DNA of 64,000 nt from Lachnospiraceae bacterium (GCA_015056795.1 SVFO01000007.1:638-64637), one strand, 5' to 3'. Positions 54,357 through 63,455 are shown, counted from the stretch's first letter. Notes: generated by a model from the letters alone, not told the origin. Translations and numbers: made by a program.

Positions 54357-55136
54357 ATGAAAAAAATTGCATTGATTACGGGTGCATCCTCTGGTATGGG
54401 CAGGGAATTTGCCCTGCAGATGGATTATCATTTTAAGAATATTGATGAATTTTGGCTTGTTGCCAGAAGAGAAGAAGAGTTAAAGGCTTTAGCAGATTGC
54501 CTGCAGCATCCCTGCCGCATCTTCTCCATGGACATCACGAAGATCGGCCAATTGGAGCGTTTGGAATTTGCCCTGCGATTAGAGAAAGCCAAACTTTGTA
54601 TTTTAATTCAATGCGCAGGCTATGGCATTATGGGGGATTTCGAGCATGCGGATCGTAAGGAAACCCTTGGCATGGTACGACTGAACTGCGAAGCATTGAC
54701 GGAGCTGACACATCGCCTGCTTCCCTACATGACACGAAACGCTCGCATTATTTTTCTTGCATCCTCTGCCGCCTTTTTACCGCAAGCTGATTTTGCAGTT
54801 TATGCTGCGAGCAAATCCTTTGTATTAAGCTTTGGCAGGGCGCTTGGCGCTGAATTAAAGGATCAAGGAATCTATGTTACCTCCGTATGTCCAGGGCCCG
54901 TCGACACACCGTTTTTTGACAGGGCGGAGAAGAACGGAAGCACGCTCGCGATCAAGAAATATGTGATGGCAGCACCTGAGGAAGTTGTTGCGAAGGCTTT
55001 GCGAGATTCCTATTACAAAAAGCCTGTTTCCATCTATGGCGGAGCCATGCAGGCATTTTGTGTCATGACGAAGCTGATGCCCCACGGTGCCATCCTTTCT
55101 CTTGCAAATATTTTGAAAAATGCCGAAAGAAAATGA
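54357..55136 (+). CDS. short-chain dehydrogenase/reductase
   Basis: The 259-residue protein has the Rossmann start ALITGASSGMGREFALQ, the cofactor block IQCAGYGIMG and the catalytic YAASK (Tyr and Lys). It belongs to the classical SDR family; the substrate is unknown. Start ATG 54357 follows GGGAG, with two bases between this start and the previous stop, so translation is coupled to the RsuA-HAD gene. A C-terminal hydrophobic stretch (AFCVMTKLMPHGAIL) is typical for SDRs acting on acyl or lipid substrates. Confidence 0.9.
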   Translation: MKKIALITGASSGMGREFALQMDYHFKNIDEFWLVARREEELKALADCLQHPCRIFSMDITKIGQLERLEFALRLEKAKLCILIQCAGYGIMGDFEHADRKETLGMVRLNCEALTELTHRLLPYMTRNARIIFLASSAAFLPQADFAVYAASKSFVLSFGRALGAELKDQGIYVTSVCPGPVDTPFFDRAEKNGSTLAIKKYVMAAPEEVVAKALRDSYYKKPVSIYGGAMQAFCVMTKLMPHGAILSLANILKNAERK

Positions 55137-55210
55137 GTTGTTGTTTTTCTTATTCGCAATATTTCTCACTTTAACGTGATAATCATTCATTCTCATGGAG
55201 AGACTTTGAT

Positions 55211-55795
55211 ATGAGCTTGGTTCGTATTTTTTCCGGTGATGGCTGGAAGGGAACAAAAAATTACTTAAAAACACAGAGAAGTTACGAAATCATTCGGACG
55301 ATTCTATTTTTTTCCATTTCGGGGGCATTGTTTGCCGCTGGATGGATCAGCACGGGAAGTCGCCTAAATTTACTGACCATCGTTGCCGTGTTGGGAATCC
55401 TGCCCGCAAGCAAGGCGCTCGTCAGCGTTATCATGTTTTGTCGTTATCAAAGCCTATCAGAGGACAGAGCAAAGCAAATTGAAGCGCACGTCCAGGGGCT
55501 GACTTGCCTTTACGACATGGTTTTTACTGGAAGGGACAAGAATTTCCCCGTAGGGCATATGACAATCAAGGGCAACACGGTATGCGGCTACACGGAAGCC
55601 TCAAAGTTTGATGAACAGGCTTTTTATCAGCATTTGGATCAGCTTCTCAAGGTTGATTCCTTTAAAAACGTCAATGTAAAGATCTTTACAGATCTCAAAA
55701 AATATACGGACCGTCTAGTACAGATGCAGGAGCTTTCCTGTGATGAGACCAATACGAAAGGAATTGCGGACACGCTGAAAAGCGTCAGTCTGTAG
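55211..55795 (+). CDS. unrecognised membrane protein with two helices
   Basis: The 194-residue protein has a short N-terminal cytoplasmic part (GDGWKGTKNYLKTQRSYE), two membrane helices (about 30-75) and a soluble C-terminal domain of about 110 residues. No family name comes to mind. GGAGAG precedes the ATG. The pseudouridine synthase gene starts five bases after its stop, so they are likely co-transcribed. Confidence 0.7.
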   Translation: MSLVRIFSGDGWKGTKNYLKTQRSYEIIRTILFFSISGALFAAGWISTGSRLNLLTIVAVLGILPASKALVSVIMFCRYQSLSEDRAKQIEAHVQGLTCLYDMVFTGRDKNFPVGHMTIKGNTVCGYTEASKFDEQAFYQHLDQLLKVDSFKNVNVKIFTDLKKYTDRLVQMQELSCDETNTKGIADTLKSVSL

Positions 55796-55800
55796 CTGTC

Positions 55801-56826
55801 ATGCAAGAGTTAAACATAGGTGCAAACGAAGCTGGTCAACGCTTCGATAAATATTTGAAAAAACTCTTTCCAGAAGCTCCCTCTGGGTTACTTTATGGTC
55901 AGCTGCGCAAAAAGAATCTCACCTTAAACGGAAAAAAGGCGGAAGGGAAGGAAATCCTAAAGGAAGGCGACCTTGTACAATGCTTTTTTAGTAAGGATAC
56001 CTTTGATAAATTTCGTGGACTTGCCGCAAAAGAGCACGAGACAAACGCCTACCAAAAGGCCTATCAGAAGCTTCGAGGCATTCAAGTTCTATACGAGGAT
56101 TCCAATTTCCTATTCTTAAATAAGCCTGTTGGCATTTTGACGCAAAAGGCCACACCAGAGGATCTCAGCCTAAATGAATGGATGATCGGTTATCTATTGC
56201 AAAGCGGAGCTTTTACTGAGAAGGAATTGGCAACCTTTTGTCCCTCCGTGGCCAATAGACTGGATCGTAATACAAGCGGCCTTGTACTTTGCGGAAAATC
56301 GCTCGTAGGGCTTCAGGTATTAAGCGAATTAATTCGAGATCGTAAGATACAGAAGTTTTATCATTGTATATGCCACGGGACGATTCAAACTCCTAAGACC
56401 TTGGAGGGGTATTTATCCAAGAATGAGACGACAAATCAAGTAACGATCTCTGCAAGGGCCATGGCAGGCGCAACACCGATCTGCACTAAATATCGCCCCT
56501 TGGCAACCACGATGGATTATACGCTGTTAGAAGTCGAACTGATCACGGGAAAAACGCATCAGATTAGGGCGCATTTAGCATCCGAAGGACATGCGCTTTT
56601 GGGTGATGCAAAATATGGCAATGTAGATCAGGTAAAAGAAGACCAGCGAGAATTTGGATTAAAATCGCAGCTTCTCCATGCGCATCACGTTGTTTTCCCG
56701 AAGGAAGGAGAGCAGACGATGGAGGCCAGGGATTGGCAAAGAGTTTTAGCTCCCCTGATGGGCAAGACTATCTCCGCACCATTGCCATCCAAGTTCCAAC
56801 AAATTCAGGCAACTATTTTTCAATGA
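55801..56826 (+). CDS. RluA family pseudouridine synthase
   Basis: The 341-residue protein has an N-terminal S4 domain (GQRFDKYLKKLFP), the catalytic block ANRLDRNTSGLVLCGKS with the essential Asp, and KTHQIRAHLASEGHALLGDAKYG. It isomerises uridines in rRNA or tRNA; the site is not evident, but the large S4 plus RluA layout fits RluC/RluD-type enzymes. The start is ATG 55801, close to the previous stop. Confidence 0.93.
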   Translation: MQELNIGANEAGQRFDKYLKKLFPEAPSGLLYGQLRKKNLTLNGKKAEGKEILKEGDLVQCFFSKDTFDKFRGLAAKEHETNAYQKAYQKLRGIQVLYEDSNFLFLNKPVGILTQKATPEDLSLNEWMIGYLLQSGAFTEKELATFCPSVANRLDRNTSGLVLCGKSLVGLQVLSELIRDRKIQKFYHCICHGTIQTPKTLEGYLSKNETTNQVTISARAMAGATPICTKYRPLATTMDYTLLEVELITGKTHQIRAHLASEGHALLGDAKYGNVDQVKEDQREFGLKSQLLHAHHVVFPKEGEQTMEARDWQRVLAPLMGKTISAPLPSKFQQIQATIFQ

Positions 56827-56853
56827 TCCTTACATATTGGGAAGGAGAACGAC

Positions 56854-57396
56854 ATGGCAACATGGAATTCCCGGGGACTTCGCGGTTCCACCCTGGAGGA
56901 AATGATCAACCGCACAAATGAACGATATGACGAGCTTGGCCTTGCCTTAATCCAGAAGGTACCCACACCGATTACACCCGTCAAAATGGACGCGGGCAAG
57001 AACCAGATCACGCTTGCCTATTTTGACCAGAAGAGTACCGTGGACTATATTGGCGCCGTACAAGGAATTCCTGTCTGTTTTGACGCCAAGGAATGTGCCG
57101 TGGATACCTTTAACCTGCAAAACATCCATGCCCATCAGGTAAAATTCATGGAGAAATTTGAAAAGCAGGGGGGTATCGCTTTTTTTCTGATCTTTTATTC
57201 TCATAAGGACATTCTCTATTATCTGCCCTATGAAATGCTGAAATTCTTCTGGGCCAGGGCGGAAAACGGCGGAAGAAAGAGCTTTCGATATGACGAGCTC
57301 AATCCAGCCTATGTTCTTCCGAAGGTCAGCGGACTTCTGGTTCCTTACCTAGAAGGCATGAAAATCGACCTCGAAGACCGTGACGGACTAGATTAA
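56854..57396 (+). CDS. recU: Holliday junction resolvase RecU
   Basis: The 180-residue protein has the RecU motifs STVDYIGAVQGIPVCFDAKE, with the acidic metal site, and FFLIFYSHKDILYYLP. It cuts four-way junctions, replacing RuvC in Firmicutes, and goes with ruvAB at 31356. GGAAGGAGAACGAC precedes the ATG. Usually recU lies next to a penicillin-binding protein gene; here it follows rluA. Confidence 0.93.
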   Translation: MATWNSRGLRGSTLEEMINRTNERYDELGLALIQKVPTPITPVKMDAGKNQITLAYFDQKSTVDYIGAVQGIPVCFDAKECAVDTFNLQNIHAHQVKFMEKFEKQGGIAFFLIFYSHKDILYYLPYEMLKFFWARAENGGRKSFRYDELNPAYVLPKVSGLLVPYLEGMKIDLEDRDGLD

Positions 57397-57436
57397 ATAA
57401 GGAATCAGAAAAGATTAATATTTTCAAAAATTATGG

Positions 57437-57487
57437 TTGACAAGGATATTTTAGTGTGGTAGTATGGTAGCACGCTACCACGCTAAA
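57437..57487 (+). promoter_or_regulatory. his promoter with large overlapping palindrome
   Basis: TTGACA (57437-57442), 17 bases and TAGTAT (57460-57465). The perfect palindrome TGGTAGC-AC-GCTACCA (57465-57480) follows the -10, and the wider TTTAGTGTGGTAG/CTACCACGCTAAA (57450-57462 and 57475-57487) spans it with one mismatch. It looks like an operator; a TrpR-family HisR/YerC-type repressor is a guess from known his regulation in Firmicutes. Confidence 0.7.
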
Positions 57488-57528
57488 GTATTTTTATGTG
57501 TGTAACTTACATTTAGGAGATTTCATCT

Positions 57529-58668
57529 ATGAATCAAAGATTATTACATACGCCAGAAGGCGTGAGAGATATTTACGGAAAAGAATATGCCAGAAAGCTT
57601 AGCATTGAGAAAACGCTTCATTCCCTCATTGCCGGCTATGGATATGAGGATATTCAGACACCAACCTTTGAATATTTTGACGTGTTCTCCAAAGAGATCG
57701 GAACGATTCCCAGTAAGGAGCTATACAAATTCTTCGACAAGGAAGGAAACACCTTAGCGCTTCGTCCTGATTTTACGCCTTCCATGGCCAGATGTGCAGC
57801 AAAGTATTTCATGGAGGAAAAGCATCCCATCCGTTTTGCTTATCAGGGAAACACCTTTATCAACACCTCGAATCTTCAGGGAAAGCTAAAGGAAATCAAG
57901 CAGATGGGTGCGGAGCTGATCAATGATCCCAGCGTTGAAGCGGATGGCGAGATCATCGCATTGATCGTAGAATCCTTGAAGGCAGTTGGACTAAAGGAAT
58001 TTCAGGTTAGCATCGGTATGGTGGAGTATTTTAAGGGCCTGTGTCAGGAGGCTGGTTTGGATGAAGAGACCGAAATGGATCTTCGCGCCTGCATCTCTGG
58101 CAAGAACTTCTTTGCAGCGCAGGAGCTTTTGATGGAGCGCAATGTGTCTGACCCTTATCGCGAGATTTTATTAAAGGTGGCTGATTTGTTCAACAGCATG
58201 ACCTCCTTCGAGGATGCGAAAAAGCTGGTCAACAATGAAAGATCCCTTTCCGCGATTGAGCGTTTGGAAAAGCTGGATGCCGTATTAAAGCTCTATGGCG
58301 TCGCAGATTATGTTTCCTATGATCTTGGCATGCTGAGTAAGTATAATTATTATACTGGTGTCATTTTCAAGGCATATACCTATGGTGTCGGCAATGCCAT
58401 CATCACGGGCGGTCGTTATAACACCTTGCTTTCCCGTTTTGGTAAGGATGCACCTGCCGTTGGGTTTGCCATTGTGATTGACGATCTGATGGAAGCTCTG
58501 TCAAGACAACAGGGTCCGCTTCCCGATACCAAAGAAATCACAACCATGTATTATGATGCTAACACCGAGGGAGACTTCGCTAAGGTTCTGAAGGAAGCCC
58601 AGAAGCTTCGTGCGGAAGGCCATAAGGTTGCCTTGCTTGCGAAAGAGAACGGCGAAGGAAAGGAATAA
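57529..58668 (+). CDS. hisZ: ATP phosphoribosyltransferase regulatory subunit
   Basis: The 379-residue protein resembles a class II histidyl-tRNA synthetase core (RLLHTPEGVRDIYG, LRPDFTPSMARCAAKYF, GGRYNTLL) without the anticodon domain. HisZ is needed by the short HisG. The ATG follows TTAGGAGATTTCATCT. hisG follows after six bases. Confidence 0.95.
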   Translation: MNQRLLHTPEGVRDIYGKEYARKLSIEKTLHSLIAGYGYEDIQTPTFEYFDVFSKEIGTIPSKELYKFFDKEGNTLALRPDFTPSMARCAAKYFMEEKHPIRFAYQGNTFINTSNLQGKLKEIKQMGAELINDPSVEADGEIIALIVESLKAVGLKEFQVSIGMVEYFKGLCQEAGLDEETEMDLRACISGKNFFAAQELLMERNVSDPYREILLKVADLFNSMTSFEDAKKLVNNERSLSAIERLEKLDAVLKLYGVADYVSYDLGMLSKYNYYTGVIFKAYTYGVGNAIITGGRYNTLLSRFGKDAPAVGFAIVIDDLMEALSRQQGPLPDTKEITTMYYDANTEGDFAKVLKEAQKLRAEGHKVALLAKENGEGKE

Positions 58669-58674
58669 CGAACG

Positions 58675-59346
58675 ATGGATGCAAAATTTAACGATGAAAG
58701 ATATTTAACCTTTGCCCTAGGCAAGGGAAGACTTGCCAATAAAACCTTGGAAATCCTCGAGAAGATTGGCATTACCTGCGAGGAAATGAAGGATAAGAAT
58801 TCCAGAAAGCTCATTTTTGTCAACGAAGAGCTCAAGATGAAATTTTTTTTGGCCAAGGGACCTGACGTGCCTACCTATGTTGAGCTTGGCAGTGCGGACG
58901 TCGGTGTCGTAGGATATGATACCGTTTTGGAGGAGAATCGTAATGTTTACGAGGTATTAGATCTTGGCTTCGGGAAATGCCGCATGTGTGTCTGCGGTCC
59001 CGAGAGTGCAAAGGAGCTGTTACGACACCATGAGAGAATTCGCGTGGCAAGTAAATATCCCAACATTGCCAAGGATTATTTTTATAACAAAAAGCACCAA
59101 ACCGTTGACATCATCAAATTGAATGGTTCCGTGGAGCTAGGACCCTTGGTTTCCCTGTCCGATGTCATTGTTGACATTGTAGAGACAGGTTCCACACTGA
59201 AGGAAAATGGTTTGCAGGTTTTGGAAGAGGTATGTCCCTTGAGTGCCAGAATGATCGTCAATCCCGTAAGCATGCAGATGGAAAAGGCAAGAATTCGGGA
59301 TTTAGTGCTTCGCATTCGGGAATATCTTGATTCCGAAAAGGCTTGA
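58675..59346 (+). CDS. hisG: ATP phosphoribosyltransferase, short form
   Basis: The 223-residue protein starts LTFALGKGRLANKTLEIL and has VVGYDTVLEE and the PRPP loop DIVETGSTLKENGL. It performs the first step of histidine synthesis with HisZ. The short form lacks the C-terminal ACT-like domain, so feedback acts through HisZ. Confidence 0.96.
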   Translation: MDAKFNDERYLTFALGKGRLANKTLEILEKIGITCEEMKDKNSRKLIFVNEELKMKFFLAKGPDVPTYVELGSADVGVVGYDTVLEENRNVYEVLDLGFGKCRMCVCGPESAKELLRHHERIRVASKYPNIAKDYFYNKKHQTVDIIKLNGSVELGPLVSLSDVIVDIVETGSTLKENGLQVLEEVCPLSARMIVNPVSMQMEKARIRDLVLRIREYLDSEKA

Positions 59347-59378
59347 AAAGATTAGCATGAAAATGAGAGGTGAATCCT

Positions 59379-60668
59379 ATGAGAATCGTAAATTTAACAC
59401 AGGAAACAAAGAAGAATATTTTAGGGGATTTATTAAAGAGAAGCCCCAACAATTATGGAAAATATGAAGATACTGTCAATGAAATTCTTGCAAACGTCAA
59501 AGCGAACGGTGATCAGGCATTGTTTGAGTACACAAAGAAATTTGATCGTTTTGATTTGTCCGCAGAGAATATTCAGGTAACTCGTCAGGAGATCGACGAA
59601 GCCTACAAGAAATTGGATCCTGCTTTGATCGAGGTCATTCGGAAGGCTGCGGAAAATATTCGTGTTTTCCACAACAAGCAGCTTCGTACCAGCTGGTTTG
59701 ATGCAAAGCCCGACGGAACCATTCTTGGCATGAAGATTACGGCATTAGAGAAGGTTGGCGTTTATGTTCCTGGTGGAAAAGCCGCTTATCCCAGCAGCGT
59801 TTTGATGAATGTTGTTCCTGCGAAGGTTGCAGGAGTGGATCAGGTCATCATGACGACCCCTCCCGGAGCTGACGGCACCGTAAATCCAGGAACTCTCGTG
59901 GCTGCCGATATTGCAGGCGTTGACGTCATCTACAAGGTTGGTGGTGCTCAGGCGATCGCAGCGCTTGCTTATGGCACGGAGTCCATTCCGAAGGTGGATA
60001 AGATTACTGGACCTGGAAATATTTTCGTTGCCTTGGCAAAGAAGGCCGTTTATGGCTATGTCAGCATTGATTCGATTGCTGGTCCCAGTGAGATTTTGGT
60101 TCTTGCTGACGAGACTGCAAATCCTCGTTATGTTGCCGCAGATTTGCTTTCCCAGGCTGAACATGATGAGCTGGCCAGTGCCATTTTGATCACGACCTCA
60201 AGCGAGCTGGCAAAGAAGGTTTCTGAGGAAGTCGATGGCTTTGTAGCAATCCTGGAGCGTAAGGAGATCATTCAGAAGTCCTTAGATAATTATGGTTACA
60301 TTTTGGTGGCAGATAACATGCAGGATGCGATTGACGCGGTGAATGAAATTGCATCTGAGCACTTGGAAATCCTAACCAAGAATCCCTTCGATATTATGAC
60401 GAAGATTCGAAATGCAGGAGCCATCTTCCTCGGCGAGTATGCTTCGGAGCCTCTGGGCGATTATTTTGCAGGTCCGAACCACATTCTTCCGACTAATGGA
60501 ACGGCAAAGTTCTTCTCGCCTGTAAACGTAGATGACTTCATCAAGAAGAGTAGCATTATCTCTTATTCCAGAGAGGCACTGGAGAAGGTTAACAAAGATA
60601 TTATCATGTTTGCGAAGAGCGAGGGCTTGACGGCTCACGCCAACAGCATTAAGGTTCGGTTTGAATAA
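59379..60668 (+). CDS. hisD: histidinol dehydrogenase
   Basis: The 429-residue protein has GVYVPGGKAAYPSSVLM, KVGGAQAIAALAYG, the zinc motif LLSQAEHDELASA and LPTNGTAKFFSPVNV. It oxidises histidinol to histidine in two steps. Start ATG 59379 lies seven bases after GAGAGG; the track start at 59370 is within that spacing. Confidence 0.96.
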   Translation: MRIVNLTQETKKNILGDLLKRSPNNYGKYEDTVNEILANVKANGDQALFEYTKKFDRFDLSAENIQVTRQEIDEAYKKLDPALIEVIRKAAENIRVFHNKQLRTSWFDAKPDGTILGMKITALEKVGVYVPGGKAAYPSSVLMNVVPAKVAGVDQVIMTTPPGADGTVNPGTLVAADIAGVDVIYKVGGAQAIAALAYGTESIPKVDKITGPGNIFVALAKKAVYGYVSIDSIAGPSEILVLADETANPRYVAADLLSQAEHDELASAILITTSSELAKKVSEEVDGFVAILERKEIIQKSLDNYGYILVADNMQDAIDAVNEIASEHLEILTKNPFDIMTKIRNAGAIFLGEYASEPLGDYFAGPNHILPTNGTAKFFSPVNVDDFIKKSSIISYSREALEKVNKDIIMFAKSEGLTAHANSIKVRFE

Positions 60669-60684
60669 AAGTGTAACAGAAGAA

Positions 60685-60759
60685 CTCGGGGCTTGGATGG
60701 GATAATCTTTCTGGTAGACTTTAATACCCAGAAAGATCACCCCATCCATCCCCTCGAGG
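60685..60759. repeat. CTCGAG-bounded palindromic element, third copy
   Basis: CTCGGGGCTTGGATGGG at the left pairs with CCATCCATCCCCTCGAG at the right, and inside ATCTTTCTGG pairs with CCAGAAAGAT. This is a nearly perfect hairpin of about 75 bases in the hisD-hisB gap. It lies inside the his transcript and could modulate hisB expression. Confidence 0.9.
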
Positions 60760-60879
60760 TATGTGAAATTATAAATGTATGAATAGGCGTATAGTATATT
60801 AGGGTTTTATTCCAACTTGATTTGTGCCAGGAATTTTGTGTTAGAATGTGCTTAGAGATGACAGAAAGGAAAGTGGAGT

Positions 60880-61470
60880 ATGGAGAAGAGGGTTGCGGAG
60901 ATTGCGCGGAAGACGAAGGAGACGGATATTAATATCAAGCTGGATCTGGATGGAGCAGGAAAGAGCAATATTTGTACGGGAATTGGTTTTTTTGACCACA
61001 TGCTGGAGGGATTTTCAAAGCACGGTTTTTTTGATCTAGACGTTTCCGTAAAGGGTGATCTTCAGGTTGACGGACATCACACAGTTGAGGATACTGGCAT
61101 TGTGCTCGGCAAGGCGATTGCAAACGCTGTTGGAGACAAGCATGGGATTCGCCGCTATGGTTATTTTATCCTTCCCATGGATGATGCGTTGTGCCTTTGC
61201 GCCATTGATCTTTGTGGTCGTCCCTACTTAAATTTTGAATGTGAATTTCCTACGGAAAGGGTTGGTGAATTGGAGACGGAGCTTGTAAGAGAATTCTTCT
61301 ATGCCATCAGTTATTCCGCCGGCATGAATTTACACATTAAAATGCTCTCTGGCGTAAATACGCATCACATGATTGAAGCGATGTTTAAGGCCTTTGGAAA
61401 GGCTCTTGACGTTGCAACCAGCTATGACGAAAGAATTACAGGTGTGCTTAGTACAAAGGGAGCACTGTAA
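60880..61470 (+). CDS. hisB: imidazoleglycerol-phosphate dehydratase
   Basis: The 196-residue protein has the two metal motifs GFFDHMLEGFSKHGFF and DGHHTVEDTGI and the late repeat GMNLHIKMLSGVNTHHMIEA. It is the single-function form without the phosphatase domain of E. coli HisB. AAAGGAAAGTGGAG precedes the ATG. It is separated from hisD by the palindromic element and 120 bases of A/T-rich DNA. Confidence 0.96.
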   Translation: MEKRVAEIARKTKETDINIKLDLDGAGKSNICTGIGFFDHMLEGFSKHGFFDLDVSVKGDLQVDGHHTVEDTGIVLGKAIANAVGDKHGIRRYGYFILPMDDALCLCAIDLCGRPYLNFECEFPTERVGELETELVREFFYAISYSAGMNLHIKMLSGVNTHHMIEAMFKAFGKALDVATSYDERITGVLSTKGAL

Positions 61471-61560
61471 TTAAACATTTCGAATAGTATAAGCAAATGA
61501 AGGAATCCTTTGTTGCTTGCTTGAGAACGATAGACAAAAAAGAAAAGATGGGACATTAAC

Positions 61561-62844
61561 ATGAAAAAGAAATTTGTAGGTTGCATTTATTTATGGCAGG
61601 GGCATGCTGTAAAAAACTTAAATGATTTATCCATTCGGGAGACGGATCCCGTTCGTCTAGCAAAGCAGTATGATGAGCAGGGGATTGATGAGCTGATTGT
61701 TTTTGATCTTTCCAAGGGTGACCAGGAGCATGAGGCGGCCTTGGACATCATCAAGGAAATCTGCTCCGCGATTGAATCAGACGTCATTGGCGCTGGTAAC
61801 ATCAAGCGCATGGAGGATGTCAAGAAGCTCCTGTATGCAGGATGTAAAAAGGTTATCCTCAACTATGAGCTGGAAAGCAATGTCGCCCTGACCCAAGAGG
61901 TTTCTCAGAAATTTGGAAAGGATAAGATCCTTGCTTGCTTTGGCAAAGTAGAGACCATCTTTGACAACCTAAAGGTAGCAGAGGAGTTCTTATCAGGACT
62001 TGTGCTATTAAATCCTCACATCATTCGTGAGGTGGCTGAAATTACAAAGCTTCCCTGCATCGTCTTTATCAATCAGATTGCTCTGAATAAGCTCATAGAG
62101 ATCTTTGGACAGGAGAATGTCTGCGGCATCACCGGAAATACGATCAACGATAATGTCAAGGAGATCCCTAGTCTTAAGGAGCTTTGCAAGGAAAATGGCA
62201 TTGCCATCGAAGCTTTAGAACCCGCCTTTTCTTGGGAGCAGCTGAAAAAAGGAGTGGACGGTCTTGTTCCCGTTGTCATTCAGGACTATCGCACGCTTGA
62301 GGTTTTGATGGTTGCCTACATGAATGAGGAGGCCTATTACGAGACCTTAAAGACCGGAAAGATGCATTATTACAGTCGTTCCCGTCAGTCGCAGTGGTTG
62401 AAGGGGGAGACCAGTGGTCATTTCCAGTATGTTCGTAGTCTTACGGCGGACTGTGATTTAGACACCATTCTTGCAAAGGTAAATCAGGTCGGCGTTGCCT
62501 GCCATACAGGCGCAAGAAGCTGCTTCTTTAATGAGATCGCGAAGAAGGACTATGAGGAGGCAGATAATCCGTTACAGGTGTTTGAGGAGGTCTTTGGAGT
62601 CATCAAGGATCGCAAGGCGCATCCAAAGGAAGGCTCCTACACCAATTACCTTTTCGACAAGGGCATCGACAAGATTTTGAAAAAGCTCGGAGAGGAAGCA
62701 ACGGAGATTGTCATTGCAGCTAAGAATCCCAATCCGAACGAAATCAAATATGAAATTAGCGATTTCCTGTATCATATGATGGTACTGATGGCCGAAAAGG
62801 ACATCACCTGGGAGGAAATTACTACAGAACTCGCAAATCGTTAA
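61561..62844 (+). CDS. hisIE: HisIE with an N-terminal inactive-looking HisF/HisA-like barrel
   Basis: Residues 225-335 are the HisI cyclohydrolase (MHYYSRSRQSQWLKGE, DCDLD, ACHTGARSCFF) and 340-427 the HisE pyrophosphatase (EATEIVIAAK). Residues 1-215 read as a HisF/HisA barrel by pattern (DPVRLAKQYDEQGIDELIVFDL, VIGAGNIKRMEDVKKLLYAG), but the first catalytic Asp is Tyr10 (GCIYLWQG) and the second is Phe or Gly in KILACFGKVE. So this barrel can hardly be a cyclase or isomerase. The length of 427 exceeds the usual 200-220 for HisIE. No hisA, hisF, hisH or hisC is in the window. A terminator follows. Confidence 0.9.
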   Translation: MKKKFVGCIYLWQGHAVKNLNDLSIRETDPVRLAKQYDEQGIDELIVFDLSKGDQEHEAALDIIKEICSAIESDVIGAGNIKRMEDVKKLLYAGCKKVILNYELESNVALTQEVSQKFGKDKILACFGKVETIFDNLKVAEEFLSGLVLLNPHIIREVAEITKLPCIVFINQIALNKLIEIFGQENVCGITGNTINDNVKEIPSLKELCKENGIAIEALEPAFSWEQLKKGVDGLVPVVIQDYRTLEVLMVAYMNEEAYYETLKTGKMHYYSRSRQSQWLKGETSGHFQYVRSLTADCDLDTILAKVNQVGVACHTGARSCFFNEIAKKDYEEADNPLQVFEEVFGVIKDRKAHPKEGSYTNYLFDKGIDKILKKLGEEATEIVIAAKNPNPNEIKYEISDFLYHMMVLMAEKDITWEEITTELANR

Positions 62845-62851
62845 AGCTTAG

Positions 62852-62902
62852 GGGCGATATGAATGTTTTCTGATCAAGATAATATCCATATCGCCCTTTT
62901 TC
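62852..62902 (+). terminator. intrinsic terminator after hisIE
   Basis: GGGCGATATG (62852-62861) pairs with CATATCGCCC (62887-62896) around a 25-base loop, followed by TTTTT. It ends the his cluster. Confidence 0.85.
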
Positions 62903-62960
62903 TATTCAATGCTTCATAACTCCGATGTTTTACATGATTTCCGAAGGGTCTCATCTTGTC

Positions 62961-63176
62961 CTAAGGGAGCTTTCCTATGTTGATGTTTGCCAGAAGCTCC
63001 TGTCCACCCATGACAAGGATTTCCTCATAATCCGTTGCCATGCTTTCAAAAATCGCCTCTGTCTGAAAACCATCCTTCGCTAAAATATTACTTCGATCGC
63101 AGTACAAAATTCCTCCTACACACAGCAATGTCAAAATGACTCGAATCCATTCTTTTCCTGAAAGCTTCATAAGCAT
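62961..63176 (-). CDS. small protein with one membrane helix, function unknown
   Basis: The 71-residue product has a basic start, one helix (VILTLLCVGGILYC) and an acidic tail (FESMATDYEEILVMGG). The start may be 63176 or the ATG at 63170; neither has a strong ribosome site. It could be a small secreted or anchored peptide or a chance frame. It stands alone on the minus strand between the his terminator and the repeat array. Confidence 0.4.
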   Translation of the reverse strand: MLMKLSGKEWIRVILTLLCVGGILYCDRSNILAKDGFQTEAIFESMATDYEEILVMGGQELLANINIGKLP

Positions 63177-63233
63177 ACCAATCTCGCTTTTTAATCATAT
63201 TTACGCTGCAAACGGAAAGCTAGAACATTTGCA

Positions 63234-63262
63234 TTGTGTAATAAGCCGATTTGTGATAAAAT
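63234..63262 (+). promoter_or_regulatory. promoter before the moxR gene
   Basis: TTGTGT (63234-63239), 17 bases and TAAAAT (63257-63262). The transcript would run through the repeat array before the moxR start, a leader of about 190 bases. Confidence 0.65.
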
Positions 63263-63266
63263 AAAA

Positions 63267-63435
63267 CATGCATAAGAAAAACAAGCGGCTGCGAAGCAGA
63301 CATTTGTTTTTCATGCATGTTTTAACGAGAAAGCTGATTTGCGAAGCAAATCAACGAAGCTGCGAAGCAGCGTGCTTTCGAGTTTATGAAAAAATAACAT
63401 ACAAACAAAACAATTGGCTGCGAAGCAGACATTTG
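63267..63435. repeat. second array of the terminal repeat family, opposite orientation
   Basis: One full unit (63267-63404: GCGGCTGCGAAGCAGACATT, then CGAGAAAGC, then GCGAAGCAAATC, then GCTTTCGAGTTTATG) and the beginning of a second (to 63435). It is the reverse complement of the unit at 1-206. The ORF 63268-63504 of the track is a translation of the repeat and not a credible gene. Confidence 0.88.
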
Positions 63436-63455
63436 TTCGGGAGGTTTAGCAAGCT

